DNA from: Pseudochrobactrum saccharolyticum
GTDB taxonomy: Bacteria > Pseudomonadota > Alphaproteobacteria > Rhizobiales > Rhizobiaceae
Length of the DNA stretch: 64,000 bases
Assembly: GCF_008801715.1 (NCBI RefSeq)
Contig: NZ_VZPG01000006.1
Coordinates: 124,001 to 188,000, forward strand
Direction: 5' to 3'
A program made the translations under genes and the position numbers. Numbering within the stretch: the first letter of the stretch is position 1; each line of letters opens with the position of its first letter. The notes beneath the pieces were generated by a model, which did not search any database, was not told the origin of the DNA, and saw only the letters and a list, made by a program, of their open reading frames with translations. Below, piece by piece: positions 45,800-56,414 of the stretch.

Positions 45800-46190
45800 T
45801 AATTCGCATTTTTCATTCAAATTATTAACAGCACCTTGCCTGCTATTCATGTTCAGCAGTACCGGTTTTACGCAAACAGCTGAGAGTGATTATCAGGGAC
45901 CGGTTGTGACCAGCTGCAAGACCATTGGCACCCTTGCAGCCGAATGGGACAAAACATCCGAACAATGGCCGGAAATTACTCTGCAGGCAAAAGTCAAAGC
46001 TGTACATGAGGCCAATCCGATTGCCGTAACAGAGCTTTGCCCGAACCAGAGACTACAAGTCATCTGTCTTGAATATGACAATAGTGCATTGAAAGCCGGA
46101 GATCATGTGGAAGTCAGCGGGATGCTAACCAACAGCTTTAAGGGCGGAGTGGTGATTGACCCCTGCTCCACCCGCTTGCAGCAGGACTAA
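45789..46190 (+). CDS. Small exported protein of unknown function
   Basis: A 133-residue protein that I do not recognise. Residues 1-29 look like a signal peptide (FKLLTAPCLLFMFSSTGF, cut near TQT). The mature part has four cysteines and alternating beta pattern: GPVVTSCKTIGTL, ITLQAKVKAVHEANPIAV, RLQVICLEYD and HVEVSGMLTNSFKGGVVIDPC, which resembles a small OB-fold domain. No strong ribosome site is seen, and the gntR terminator overlaps the start. It is likely periplasmic; its role is unknown. Confidence 0.65.
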   Translation: MFVFNSHFSFKLLTAPCLLFMFSSTGFTQTAESDYQGPVVTSCKTIGTLAAEWDKTSEQWPEITLQAKVKAVHEANPIAVTELCPNQRLQVICLEYDNSALKAGDHVEVSGMLTNSFKGGVVIDPCSTRLQQD

Positions 46191-46234
46191 GTTCCTCCTA
46201 TTCGGCCATTCAAACAGGTAATTTATTAAATACA

Positions 46235-46259
46235 GGAACTTATTTCGCACTGCATCGTT
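46235..46259 (+). promoter_or_regulatory. EcfG-type general-stress promoter of the DUF883 gene
   Basis: GGAAC (46235-46239), a 16-base spacer and CGTT (46256-46259), identical in form to the rpoH2 promoter. It lies 72 bases before the DUF883 start; a short hairpin (AACCGGA/TCCGGTT, 46281-46305) is in the leader. Confidence 0.78.
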
Positions 46260-46331
46260 ATCTCTTTGAATAGTTTTCTGAACCGGAAGATACCCGTCTC
46301 CGGTTTATGGCCATCACACAAGGAGATCACT

Positions 46332-46631
46332 ATGGCTTCCAAATTGCGTAATGATGCAGAAAAGACATTTGAAGACCAGATTGCGGAACTGAAAAGCGAA
46401 CTGGCTTCGGTGACCAAGAAACTCTCCGAGCAAGGTTCTGCATTTTACGATGATGCCCGCGAAAATGCATCCGAAACCTATGAAAATCTCCGTAAACGCG
46501 GCCGCGTTGCAGCAAGAGAAGTCAGACATCAGGCACAGGTCGTGACCGAAACAGCCAAAGAAAATCCTTTGGCAACCGCAGCGCTTGTCGCCGGTATCGG
46601 TCTGGTGCTGGCTCTGTTAGCCCGCCGTTAA
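46332..46631 (+). CDS. DUF883 (ElaB/YqjD-like) membrane-anchored protein
   Basis: A 99-residue protein of the DUF883 family, which in E. coli includes ribosome-associated, stationary-phase proteins anchored by their C-terminus. A charged coiled-coil region (residues 1-70, EDQIAELKSELASVTKKL) is followed by ENPLATAALVAGIGLVLALLARR, the typical C-terminal helix. I chose the ATG at 46332, seven bases after AAGGAG. The EcfG-type promoter upstream marks it as a general-stress gene; the next small membrane protein is probably in the same transcript. Confidence 0.88.
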   Translation: MASKLRNDAEKTFEDQIAELKSELASVTKKLSEQGSAFYDDARENASETYENLRKRGRVAAREVRHQAQVVTETAKENPLATAALVAGIGLVLALLARR

Positions 46632-46655
46632 GATCGTAGCTTTCAGCAAGACAGA

Positions 46656-46684
46656 AGTGATCCCTGTAATACACGGGGATCACT
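46656..46684 (+). other. Hairpin between the DUF883 gene and the 48-residue gene
   Basis: AGTGATCCC/GGGATCACT perfect 9-bp stem without a T run; it may give partial termination or protect the upstream message. Confidence 0.5.
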
Positions 46685-46710
46685 GAACAACACCGCATAT
46701 CTGAGGTCTT

Positions 46711-46857
46711 ATGAATAAAAACGGATTATATATTCTGCTCGGAGCGCTCATTGTAATTATTATCGGCTTTTCGATTTACACCTATCAGCAGGAATCCAAA
46801 CCCAAAGGTGTCGAATTGAAAATCGGTGAGCAAGGCGTATCGATTGAACAGAACTGA
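46711..46857 (+). CDS. 48-residue single-helix membrane protein
   Basis: A very small gene behind DUF883: MNKNGLYILLGALIVII continues into one membrane helix (about residues 5-24), then a short hydrophilic domain with KPKGVELKIGEQGVSIEQN. GAGG stands just before the ATG. The pattern of one helix followed by a VE(L/I)-x-(I/V)G-x-x-G-(V/I)SIE tail is, to my knowledge, common in rhizobial short proteins, but no function is known. It ends at a strong terminator and probably shares the EcfG promoter. Confidence 0.75.
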   Translation: MNKNGLYILLGALIVIIIGFSIYTYQQESKPKGVELKIGEQGVSIEQN

Positions 46858-46879
46858 TTTTGTAAATCTATTTAGATAC

Positions 46880-46913
46880 AAAAAAAACCGCGATAAATTT
46901 ATCGCGGTTTTTT
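46880..46913. terminator. Bidirectional terminator between the small stress genes and atpC
   Basis: AAAACCGCGATAAA/TTTATCGCGGTTTT, perfect, with A and T runs; serves converging transcripts. Confidence 0.93.
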
Positions 46914-46941
46914 ATAATCAAAAGGCTGCAAACGCCCTGCA

Positions 46942-47349
46942 TTATGCAGGCAGAATAGCGCCTTCAAGAGTTGTCAGTTGATGCAGGAACAATTCTGCAG
47001 CAGTGCGATGCTCCGGTGAAGCAGCATCATCAATCAGTTGACGTGCATGTTCGATGCGGGCAGCAATATCTTCACGCTTAACTTCATCAATATGAAGTGC
47101 GGATTCTGCCAGCAATGAGCAGCCTTCCGGTGTAATGTCAGTGAAGCCGCCGAAAACGATATAAGCATCGCTCTTACCGTCAGCAGTTTTGACTGTTACT
47201 TTACCGGGAATAATGGTGGTCATCAAAGGAGCATGACCGGCCAGAACTGTCAGATAGCCTTCGCTACCGGGAATGACCACTTCACTCACTTCAGCAGAGA
47301 GCAACAGGCGTTCCGGTGATACCAGTTCGAATTTGAAGGTTCCAGCCAT
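46942..47349 (-). CDS. atpC: ATP synthase F1 subunit epsilon
   Basis: A 135-residue subunit of the central stalk of F1. The N-terminal beta sandwich is clear: FKFELVSPERLLLSAEVSEV, IPGSEGYLTVLAGHAPLMT, and FGGFTDITPEGCSLLAESA; the C-terminal helical part that regulates ATP hydrolysis follows. I chose the ATG at 47349 (MAGTFKFE). It is the last gene of atpHAGDC; a 10-bp hairpin in the 176-base gap after atpD may lower its expression. Confidence 0.95.
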   Translation of the reverse strand: MAGTFKFELVSPERLLLSAEVSEVVIPGSEGYLTVLAGHAPLMTTIIPGKVTVKTADGKSDAYIVFGGFTDITPEGCSLLAESALHIDEVKREDIAARIEHARQLIDDAASPEHRTAAELFLHQLTTLEGAILPA

Positions 47350-47490
47350 GATTCTCACTCAAATTTCCTGAACAAGCTGCTCTGAAACAGTGTTCCGGCG
47401 TTGAATTCTATAGGTCAGCGTATCGAAACAACGCTGTCAGTTTTAACTGTTTTACAAGAGGGTCTGAAGAGACACACCTGTTGTAAGAAC

Positions 47491-47518
47491 GGTCAGGCAG
47501 ACCAAAGCCTGCCTGACC
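47491..47518 (-). other. Intercistronic hairpin between atpD and atpC
   Basis: GGTCAGGCAG/CTGCCTGACC, perfect, without a T run, eight bases after the atpD stop. It could protect the atpDs upstream message and reduce atpC expression. Confidence 0.6.
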
Positions 47519-47525
47519 AATCACA

Positions 47526-49013
<1,488 letters not shown>

Positions 49014-49024
49014 TTACCTTCCGA

Positions 49025-49915
49025 TTAGAGCGCTTCCGCGCCCGCAATAATTTCAATCAGTTCTGTGGTGATCTGAGCCTGACGCTGACGGTTATATGTG
49101 ATCGACAGCTTGTTGATCATATCGCCCGCATTACGCGTTGCGTTATCCATCGCGCTCATTTTTGCGCCCATTTCACCGGCCACATTTTCAAGCAGAGCGC
49201 TGAAAATCTGGACAGAGATGTTGCGCGGCAGAAGATCGTCAAGAATAGCAGCCGCATCCGGCTCATATTCATAGATCGCACCACCAGTAGAAACCGCTTC
49301 CCCAGCATCACCAGCCCCGCCATTGGCAGATGCCGGAATAAGCTGCTGAGCAGTCGGAACCTGATTAATCACCGACTTGAACTGCGAGTAGAACAGTGTC
49401 GCAACATCAAATTCGCCCTTGTTGAAAAGCGCGATCAGTTTGCGACCGATCTGGTCGGCATTGGCGAAACCAAGCTGCTTAACTTCGCGCAGATCAACGT
49501 GATCGATGATCTGACCGCTAAAGTCACGACGCAGAATGTCCGCACCTTTTTTGCCGACAGTAATGATTTTTACTGTCTTACCCTTTGCCAGCAACTGGCG
49601 GGCATGTTCACGGGCGAGACGTGCGATCTGCGAGTTGAAACCACCGCACAGACCACGTTCCGCAGTAGCGACGATGAGCAGATGCACATCGTCTTTACCG
49701 GTACCCGCCATCAGTTTCGGTGCATCATCACCGCTTACATTCTGGGCAATATTGGCCAGAACTGCACTCATCCGCTGAGAATACGGCCGTGCCGCTTCGG
49801 CTGCTTCCTGGGCACGACGCAGCTTAGCCGCGGCGACCATTTGCATCGCCTTGGTAATTTTCTGCGTCGCCTTAACCGAGGCGATACGGTTTCTCAGATC
49901 CTTTAGTGAAGGCAT
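49025..49915 (-). CDS. atpG: ATP synthase F1 subunit gamma
   Basis: The 296-residue rotor shaft of F1. The N-terminal coiled coil [20 protein letters not shown] and the C-terminal [20 protein letters not shown] are typical, as is [13 protein letters not shown] in the middle. A short Ala/Gly-rich insertion near residue 200 ([15 protein letters not shown]) is common in the order. It lies between atpA (22 bases upstream) and atpD. Confidence 0.97.
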   Translation of the reverse strand: MPSLKDLRNRIASVKATQKITKAMQMVAAAKLRRAQEAAEAARPYSQRMSAVLANIAQNVSGDDAPKLMAGTGKDDVHLLIVATAERGLCGGFNSQIARLAREHARQLLAKGKTVKIITVGKKGADILRRDFSGQIIDHVDLREVKQLGFANADQIGRKLIALFNKGEFDVATLFYSQFKSVINQVPTAQQLIPASANGGAGDAGEAVSTGGAIYEYEPDAAAILDDLLPRNISVQIFSALLENVAGEMGAKMSAMDNATRNAGDMINKLSITYNRQRQAQITTELIEIIAGAEAL

Positions 49916-49937
49916 CCGTTCATCCCGTCAGAGTTAA

Positions 49938-51467
49938 TCAAGCAAAGTTCTTGGCGAAAGCGTCGATAGCTGCCTTGAGTTTGCCCTTGATTTCGTCGCT
50001 GATTGCCTTCTGATCGCGGATCGCATCCAGCACATCTTTGTGCTCGTTGCGCAGCGATGCCAGAAGACCGGCTTCAAATTTGCCAACCTGATTAACAGCC
50101 AGCTTATCGAGATAACCGTTAACACCGGCGAAAATCACAGCAACCTGTTCTTCGGTTTTCAGCGGCGAGAACTGTGGCTGCTTGAGCAGTTCAGTCAGAC
50201 GCGCACCGCGGTTCAGAAGACGCTGGGTTGCAGCATCCAGATCGGAACCGAACTGCGCAAACGCAGCCATTTCACGATACTGAGCGAGCTCACCCTTAAT
50301 CGAACCGGCAACCTGTTTCATCGCTTTAATCTGAGCGGCAGAACCCACGCGGGAAACCGACAGACCAACGTTAACAGCAGGGCGGATACCCTGGTGGAAC
50401 AGGTTGGTTTCAAGGAAGATCTGACCGTCTGTGATCGAAATCACGTTGGTCGGAATAAACGCGGAAACGTCACCGCCCTGAGTTTCAATAACCGGCAGAG
50501 CGGTCAGAGAACCTGCACCGAGTTCGTCATTCAGCTTAGCTGAACGCTCGAGAAGACGGGAGTGAAGATAGAATACGTCACCTGGATAAGCTTCACGACC
50601 CGGAGGACGACGCAGCAGCAGGGACATCTGACGATAAGCAACAGCCTGCTTGGAAAGGTCATCATAACCGATCAGAGCGTGCTGGCTGTTATCGCGGAAA
50701 TATTCACCGATTGCACAGCCTGTGAACGGCGCCAGATACTGCAGAGGCGCAGCATCGGAAGCAGTCGCAGCGATAACAACCGAATATTCCAGTGCGCCGC
50801 GCTCTTCGAGCACTTTAACGAACTGGGCAACGGTCGAACGCTTCTGGCCGATCGCAACGTAGATGCAGAACAGCTTGTCTTTGTCAGGGCCGTTATCATG
50901 GATCGGCTTCTGATTCAGGAAGGTGTCGAGAATGATTGCGGTCTTACCGGTCTGACGGTCACCGATAACCAGCTCGCGCTGACCACGACCAACAGGGATA
51001 AGAGCGTCAATGGCTTTCAGACCGGTTGACATCGGTTCGTGAACCGATTTACGCGGAATGATACCAGGAGCTTTAACGTCTACGCGGCGACGCTCGGTTG
51101 CAACGATCGGGCCTTTGCCGTCGATCGGGTTACCAAGAGCATCAACAACGCGGCCGAGCAGGCCAGGACCGACTGGAACGTCAACGATGGCGCCGGTACG
51201 TTTAACGGTATCGCCTTCTTTAATGTCACGGTCAGAACCGAAAATAACAACACCAACGTTGTCGCTTTCAAGGTTGAGCGCCATACCGCGGATGCCACCC
51301 GGAAATTCGACCATTTCACCGGCCTGAACATTGTCCAGACCGTATACACGGGCGATACCGTCACCAACGGAAAGAACCTGACCAACTTCGGAGACTTCTG
51401 CCTCCTGGCCAAAATTCTTGATTTGCTCTTTCAGAATTGCGGAAATTTCCGCAGCGCGGATGTCCAT
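49938..51467 (-). CDS. atpA: ATP synthase F1 subunit alpha
   Basis: The 509-residue non-catalytic nucleotide-binding subunit of F1. Visible motifs: Walker A GDRQTGKT (near 169), the signature [17 protein letters not shown] near 363, and [16 protein letters not shown] at the start. The start codon overlaps the atpH stop by one base (TGATG), so translation is coupled. F0 genes are not in the window, as usual in rhizobia where they form a separate operon. Confidence 0.98.
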   Translation of the reverse strand: MDIRAAEISAILKEQIKNFGQEAEVSEVGQVLSVGDGIARVYGLDNVQAGEMVEFPGGIRGMALNLESDNVGVVIFGSDRDIKEGDTVKRTGAIVDVPVGPGLLGRVVDALGNPIDGKGPIVATERRRVDVKAPGIIPRKSVHEPMSTGLKAIDALIPVGRGQRELVIGDRQTGKTAIILDTFLNQKPIHDNGPDKDKLFCIYVAIGQKRSTVAQFVKVLEERGALEYSVVIAATASDAAPLQYLAPFTGCAIGEYFRDNSQHALIGYDDLSKQAVAYRQMSLLLRRPPGREAYPGDVFYLHSRLLERSAKLNDELGAGSLTALPVIETQGGDVSAFIPTNVISITDGQIFLETNLFHQGIRPAVNVGLSVSRVGSAAQIKAMKQVAGSIKGELAQYREMAAFAQFGSDLDAATQRLLNRGARLTELLKQPQFSPLKTEEQVAVIFAGVNGYLDKLAVNQVGKFEAGLLASLRNEHKDVLDAIRDQKAISDEIKGKLKAAIDAFAKNFA

Positions 51468-52027
51468 CAGCCGACCTCTTTCAGTGCAAGCTTAAGAGAA
51501 GAAAGTTTAGTGCGAAGGGAAGTGTCAATCTGACGCGATCCCAGCTTCACAATGAGACCGCCAAGAATCGACGGATCGACAGTGACATTGATTGTCACGT
51601 CCTTGCCGGCCACACTCTTCAGCGTCGCCTTCAATTCATTTTGCTGCGCCTGCGTCAATTCGCGGGCAGAAGTCACATCAGCTGCAACTTCACCGCGGCT
51701 TTCAGCGGCGATCAGATAAAAAGCTTTGATCATGTCCGGCAATACGAAAAGCCGGCGATTACCAGCAACAACACGCAGGAAATTGCCGACCAGACCGGTG
51801 ATACCGGCTTTGTCTGCAACTGCGGCAATTGCATGGAGCTGATCTTCAGCAGAGAAGACCGGGCTGTGGATCAGGCGGCGAAGTTCTTCGCTTTCACCGA
51901 TCATAGCCTCGATGCGGCCAAGATCTTTCTCCACCTGAGCAACGGATTTAGACTCAAGCGCCAGATCAAACAGGGATCCAGCATAGCGCTGAGCAACACC
52001 GGAAATGAGCGAAGACGATCCTGTCAC
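51467..52027 (-). CDS. atpH: ATP synthase F1 subunit delta
   Basis: The 186-residue peripheral-stalk subunit that links F1 to the b subunits. [20 protein letters not shown] and the C-terminal [19 protein letters not shown] are the family marks. The start is a GTG at 52025-52027 with AGAGAGA upstream; the ATG a little further upstream is out of frame. It opens the atpHAGDC operon, with a 531-base gene-free region in front. Confidence 0.95.
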   Translation of the reverse strand: MTGSSSLISGVAQRYAGSLFDLALESKSVAQVEKDLGRIEAMIGESEELRRLIHSPVFSAEDQLHAIAAVADKAGITGLVGNFLRVVAGNRRLFVLPDMIKAFYLIAAESRGEVAADVTSARELTQAQQNELKATLKSVAGKDVTINVTVDPSILGGLIVKLGSRQIDTSLRTKLSSLKLALKEVG

Positions 52028-52558
52028 GAATAACCATCTCTCTTGGTTGAAATCCCGCTTTTAACGCATAGTTTATCCATGCACAAAAACAGCGATTTTA
52101 TTGATGTTTTTCAATACCCCCCGATGAAGTGCCGATTTGCACCACCATCTGTGCCCTGCGGACGACCCGCCTGACTGCATTGAAATTCGAAAGCCGTCTA
52201 GCATAGACAATCAGGACTCGCAACACGCGAATCCCGCCGTTTCATGCGCTTTACAGTGCTATTTTGATGCTGCGGACAAGTTTCATGAGCTAAAGTTCAT
52301 AAGCACTGCAGGCTGCAAAAATCAGCACTGCTTATAATTATTCAAATATAACAATAGCTTAATTGAATATGCAGGATGATTTTACCGCGAAGAAAATGCC
52401 GGATTATCCAAACAGGCATTTCGCTAACCATTTGCAGAATTCCGGCAAAATTATGCTCACATCATACGATTTTTCTTTGGAGCATAATTCAGCCGCAACT
52501 GATTCCCGCTTCAGCCTCTGTCTGACAGATTCTGCTGAAGCGCGGCCTGTTTCAAAAG
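52028..52558. other. 531-base gap upstream of the atp operon
   Basis: Should carry the atp promoter, which I could not resolve, and includes a palindrome at 52449-52489. A short plus-strand frame across 52363-52647 is a shadow of the DUF4345 gene. Confidence 0.45.
52449..52489. repeat. Palindrome with arms AATTATGCTC/GAGCATAATT
   Basis: Perfect 10-bp arms around a 21-base loop. The arms are those of the repeat at 33182-33230 but in the opposite order (AATT outside rather than inside). Confidence 0.6.
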
Positions 52559-52948
52559 TCAGGCAACAAAGCCGAAAGCAAAGAGCAACGGACCTGCGGC
52601 CAGCATCAGCTCGACCACAACGGCAATCCAGTTATAAAAACTGTTAGCCTTATCCGACATCATCGAAATCAGACGGCCGAAAAGCACAAAGCCCCAGACG
52701 CAACCCAACGCCATCCATAAAAACGGTTGCGCGAATAACAGGCAGGCCACGCCAAGGCCGATATAAGGCCCTGCAATTGTCGCCCGTACCGATGAAAGAG
52801 CATTGGCACGTAGATCAGGCGCGTTGAGACGCAGAATTTTCAGCGAAATTCCCGGTGCAAACATCAGGATCAAACCAAAAAGCAACGTGATAACGCCCAC
52901 AGTCCATGCCAGCCATTCACCCTGACTTGAAGGTAGATAAAACGCCAC
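52559..52948 (-). CDS. DUF4345-like membrane protein
   Basis: A 129-residue protein with four hydrophobic helices (about 12-32, 57-75, 77-95 and 105-127), resembling the DUF4345 family: GVITLLFGLILMFAPGISL, then RATIAGPYIGLGVACLLFA and GRLISMMSD. It begins with a GTG at 52946-52948 with AGAGGTG just upstream. It sits alone between priA and atpH on the same strand. The function is unknown. Confidence 0.72.
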   Translation of the reverse strand: MAFYLPSSQGEWLAWTVGVITLLFGLILMFAPGISLKILRLNAPDLRANALSSVRATIAGPYIGLGVACLLFAQPFLWMALGCVWGFVLFGRLISMMSDKANSFYNWIAVVVELMLAAGPLLFAFGFVA

Positions 52949-53143
52949 GTTACACCTCTTAAAACCGTCGTTGTTTGTTCGTCAGAGCAAGTTTTTACGC
53001 CTGATGGAGTACCTGCCGCTCTCTCTGACAACACCGAATATAACTAATTTAACGAGCTATATTCCTGACCTGTGGCCATGGAAAGCAAAATTATCAGCAT
53101 ACGGTATGACAGCGGTCTTATCAGAACTTCTGAAATCCGCAGA

Positions 53144-55333
53144 TTACAGGAAGCTTTGCGGATCGATATCCACCTGCACCCGTAAGGAACCGCGCGCTTT
53201 TGGCGCTGCCTGCAGCAATGCCCGCAAATAGGACTGCAGATCAGAACGTTTCGATCCCTGCACCAGCAACCGGAAGCGATGCCGCCCGCGAATCACTGCC
53301 AAAGGCGCTTCGGCAGGCCCCAGCACTTCAATCTCGCTATCTCTCGGCGCAGCACGTCGCAATGCACGGGCATGGCTCTCCGCTTCTGCCCTGCTGTCAG
53401 CCGAAATAATCAGCGCCGCCAACCGCCCGAAAGGCGGAAGCATCCCGCGCTGACGCTCTTCAATTTCCCGTTCATAAAAAGCATGCGCATCACCGGCAAT
53501 AATCGCTTTCAATACCGGATGATCAGGCTGATAGGTCTGAATCAGACCAACACTTTTACGCCCTGTACGACCTGCACGACCTGTCACCTGATTAAGCAAC
53601 TGAAATGTGCGCTCTGCGGCACGCGGATCACCATTGGCCAGACCGAGATCGGCATCAATAACCCCCACCAATGTAATCAGCGGAAAGTTGTGGCCTTTGG
53701 CGACCAGCTGGGTGCCGATCACAATATCCGCCTCCCCTTTGGCAATCGCCTCCATCTCCATGCGCAGCCGTGTCACCCCGCCAAGCATATCGGATGAAAG
53801 CACGATAATCCGCGCATCCGGAAAGGTTGCAGCAGTTTCCTCGGCAATACGCTCCACACCGGGACCGCAAGCCACCAGATGATCCAGCGCCCCGCAGGAC
53901 GGACAGGCTTCAGGACTTTTCTCGTGATAGCCGCATTGATGGCACATCAGCTGACCACGGAAGCGATGTTCCACCAGCCAGCTTGAACAATCAGGACATT
54001 GAAAACGGTGCCCGCAGACGCGACACAAAGTCAGCGGCGCATAACCGCGCCGGTTGAGAAACAGCAAAGCCTGTTCTTTGCGTTGCAAAACCTGCCCGAC
54101 AGCTTCTGTCAAAGCAGGCGACAAAAACCGTCCTGCCACTGGTGGCGAACGGCGCATATCAACCGGTTTCAGATCCGGCAATGCCGCATCGGCATAACGC
54201 CCCTGCAGCGGCACATAGCGATAGCGCCCCTGATTGGCATTGACCAGACTTTCAATCGACGGTGTTGCCGAGGCCAGAATAACAGGGAACTTGCCGATAG
54301 AACCGCGCACCACCGCCATATCGCGGGCGTTATAAAACACGCGGTCTTCCTGCTTATAGGCAGGATCATGTTCTTCATCGACAATAATCAGACCGGGATT
54401 GGCAAAGGGCAAAAACAAAGCCGAGCGCGCTCCGGCGACCACTTTGACCGTACCCTCCGCAATCTGCCGCCAGACGCGCTCCCGCTGGCGTGGTGCCAGA
54501 TCAGAATGCCATTCTGCAGGACGCGTGCCAAAACGGCTTTCAAAACGGTCGAGAAACTGCTGGGTCAGCGCAATTTCCGGCAGCAGGATCAGAACCTGTT
54601 TGCCCAACTCGACAGCGCGCGCCACGGCCTCAAAATAGACTTCTGTCTTACCGGAACCGGTCACACCATGCAGCAGCGAGACCGAATAGGCTTGCTCTTC
54701 CACCGCTTCGACAAGACATTGTGCTGCAGCCTGCTGACCCTCGGACAGCTCCGCCTGCCCGTAAAACGGATCAGGTTCACCGACCACCGGCGGCGGCGGG
54801 ATCATCACCTCTTCGAACAGCCCCTGTGCTTTCAGCCCTTCAACCACGCTGCCGGAAACACCGGCTGCATGGGCAAGGCCGGACTTCGTCCAGCTCAGAC
54901 CATTATTGGCAACCTCCAGCACTTTTTCACGCGCTGCTGTCAGCCGCTCAGCTTTGCCGCCAATATAGCGCAAGCCCGGAATGAACGGTTCAGGATCGAA
55001 AGCGGCCGGTGCACGCAGCACCATTTTTGCCACCATACCGGGCGGTGATAGTGTGTAATCCGCCGTCCAGCGGATGAAGCGCAGCATATCGCGGCTCACC
55101 GGCGGGCAGTCAAAAACATGCAGAATGGATTTCAGCTTTTTAGGATCGACCTGATCGCTCGCATCATCGGTGACAATACCGGCTACTTCACGCGGGCCCA
55201 GCGGCACGCGCACAATTGAACCGGCCTGAACGTCCATTTCCTCAGGAACCAGATAACTATAGGGACGTTCCGCTGGCATCGGCACAAGAACCGGAACAAC
55301 ACGACGCGTCTTAATCTCTGTTTTCCCGTTCAA
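53144..55333 (-). CDS. priA: Primosomal replication restart helicase PriA
   Basis: A 729-residue 3'-to-5' DNA helicase that reloads the replisome at collapsed forks. Domains in order: N-terminal 3'-end-binding domain (VLVPMPAERPYSYLVP), helicase lobe 1 with Walker A GVTGSGKT (near 219) and DEEH, a zinc-binding insert with CRVCGHRFQCPDC and CHQCGYHEKSPEACPSC (eight Cys), lobe 2 with QVTGRAGR, and the C-terminal domain. Length is normal. It is transcribed towards the atp operon and divergent from fsa. Confidence 0.97.
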   Translation of the reverse strand: MNGKTEIKTRRVVPVLVPMPAERPYSYLVPEEMDVQAGSIVRVPLGPREVAGIVTDDASDQVDPKKLKSILHVFDCPPVSRDMLRFIRWTADYTLSPPGMVAKMVLRAPAAFDPEPFIPGLRYIGGKAERLTAAREKVLEVANNGLSWTKSGLAHAAGVSGSVVEGLKAQGLFEEVMIPPPPVVGEPDPFYGQAELSEGQQAAAQCLVEAVEEQAYSVSLLHGVTGSGKTEVYFEAVARAVELGKQVLILLPEIALTQQFLDRFESRFGTRPAEWHSDLAPRQRERVWRQIAEGTVKVVAGARSALFLPFANPGLIIVDEEHDPAYKQEDRVFYNARDMAVVRGSIGKFPVILASATPSIESLVNANQGRYRYVPLQGRYADAALPDLKPVDMRRSPPVAGRFLSPALTEAVGQVLQRKEQALLFLNRRGYAPLTLCRVCGHRFQCPDCSSWLVEHRFRGQLMCHQCGYHEKSPEACPSCGALDHLVACGPGVERIAEETAATFPDARIIVLSSDMLGGVTRLRMEMEAIAKGEADIVIGTQLVAKGHNFPLITLVGVIDADLGLANGDPRAAERTFQLLNQVTGRAGRTGRKSVGLIQTYQPDHPVLKAIIAGDAHAFYEREIEERQRGMLPPFGRLAALIISADSRAEAESHARALRRAAPRDSEIEVLGPAEAPLAVIRGRHRFRLLVQGSKRSDLQSYLRALLQAAPKARGSLRVQVDIDPQSFL

Positions 55334-55546
55334 AAAATTATCCCGATCAGTTCCGGCATGCTGTTTTCACCGGTATTTTTCATAACTGCACTTAACCGCA
55401 AACACTGCTTATATTCAATTCTTGATGAGATGCGCTGTTATTCACCAAAGGCAGTTTCGGTTTATGGAAATATGCGTTAAACAATCCTATCTTTGTCGGA
55501 TATAATACCGTCTGTACAGCAAGCCCATAACGGAGGATAAGCTGAA

Positions 55547-56200
55547 ATGAAATTCTTTGTGGATACCGCCGATGTCAAAGACATCCGTGAACTCAACGAT
55601 CTGGGACTGGTTGACGGCGTTACCACCAATCCATCGCTGATCCTGAAATCCGGTGGCAACATCATTGATGTGACCAAGGAAATCTGCTCGATCGTCAACG
55701 GTCCTGTTTCCGCAGAAGTCACCGCAACTGACTATGCAGGCATGATGAAAGAAGCAGCAGTGCTGGCGAAAATCGCCGACAATATCTGCATCAAACTGCC
55801 GGTTACGCTGGATGGTCTGAAGGCCTGTAAGGCTCTGACCTCTGATGGTCATGAAACCAACCTGACCCTGTGCTTCTCGGCCAATCAGGCGCTGCTCGCA
55901 GCCAAAGCCGGTGCGACCTATATTTCGCCTTTCATCGGCCGTCTCGATGATATCGGTCTGAATGGCATGGATCTGATCGGTGAAATTCGCACGATCTATG
56001 ACAATTACGGTTTTGAAACCCAGATTCTTGCTGCTTCCGTGCGTACCGTCAATCACGTTAAGGAAGCTGCACTGATCGGCGCGGACGTCATCACTGCACC
56101 GCCTGCCACACTGAAAGCCCTCGTCAAACATCCGCTGACAGACAAGGGTCTGGAAGCATTTCTGGCAGACTGGGCAAAAACCGGTCAGTCGATTGCTTAA
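55547..56200 (+). CDS. fsa: Fructose-6-phosphate aldolase / transaldolase-like protein
   Basis: A 217-residue TIM-barrel Schiff-base enzyme of the TalC/MipB group: catalytic Lys83 in [20 protein letters not shown] near 25 and [11 protein letters not shown] near 130. Family members act either as fructose-6-phosphate aldolase or as short transaldolase; sequence alone does not settle which. GGAGG precedes the ATG by ten bases, and a TATAAT at 55501-55506 could be its -10 box with a weak TTAAAC 18 bases upstream. It converges on lptE. Confidence 0.93.
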   Translation: MKFFVDTADVKDIRELNDLGLVDGVTTNPSLILKSGGNIIDVTKEICSIVNGPVSAEVTATDYAGMMKEAAVLAKIADNICIKLPVTLDGLKACKALTSDGHETNLTLCFSANQALLAAKAGATYISPFIGRLDDIGLNGMDLIGEIRTIYDNYGFETQILAASVRTVNHVKEAALIGADVITAPPATLKALVKHPLTDKGLEAFLADWAKTGQSIA

Positions 56201-56221
56201 TCAGGCAATCATCGCATGAAT

Positions 56222-56250
56222 AAAAAAGCCCGCTTTTCAGCGGGCTTTTT
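56222..56250 (+). terminator. Terminator after fsa
   Basis: AAAAAGCCCGCT/AGCGGGCTTTTT stem followed by TTTTTTT. Confidence 0.92.
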
Positions 56251-56320
56251 TTGTATTCACGAAACACGGATATAGAACCTCGGTCAAAAATTGTCAGGCT
56301 GTGGCGAAAATGGTGATTTT

Positions 56321-56367
56321 TGAGCACCGGAACGGAATGTACTTTGAGGTATATGAGTACCGGAGCG
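56321..56367 (+). repeat. Direct repeat TGAGCACCGGAACG / TGAGTACCGGAGCG
   Basis: Two 14-bp copies (56321-56334 and 56354-56367) 33 bases apart, in the gap between fsa and lptE. They lie in a 44-codon frame (56310-56444) that I do not consider a supported gene. Confidence 0.5.
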
Positions 56368-56414
56368 CAGGAAATTGCCATTTGCAGCCCAGTCTGGCGG
56401 TTTTGGATCAGGTG

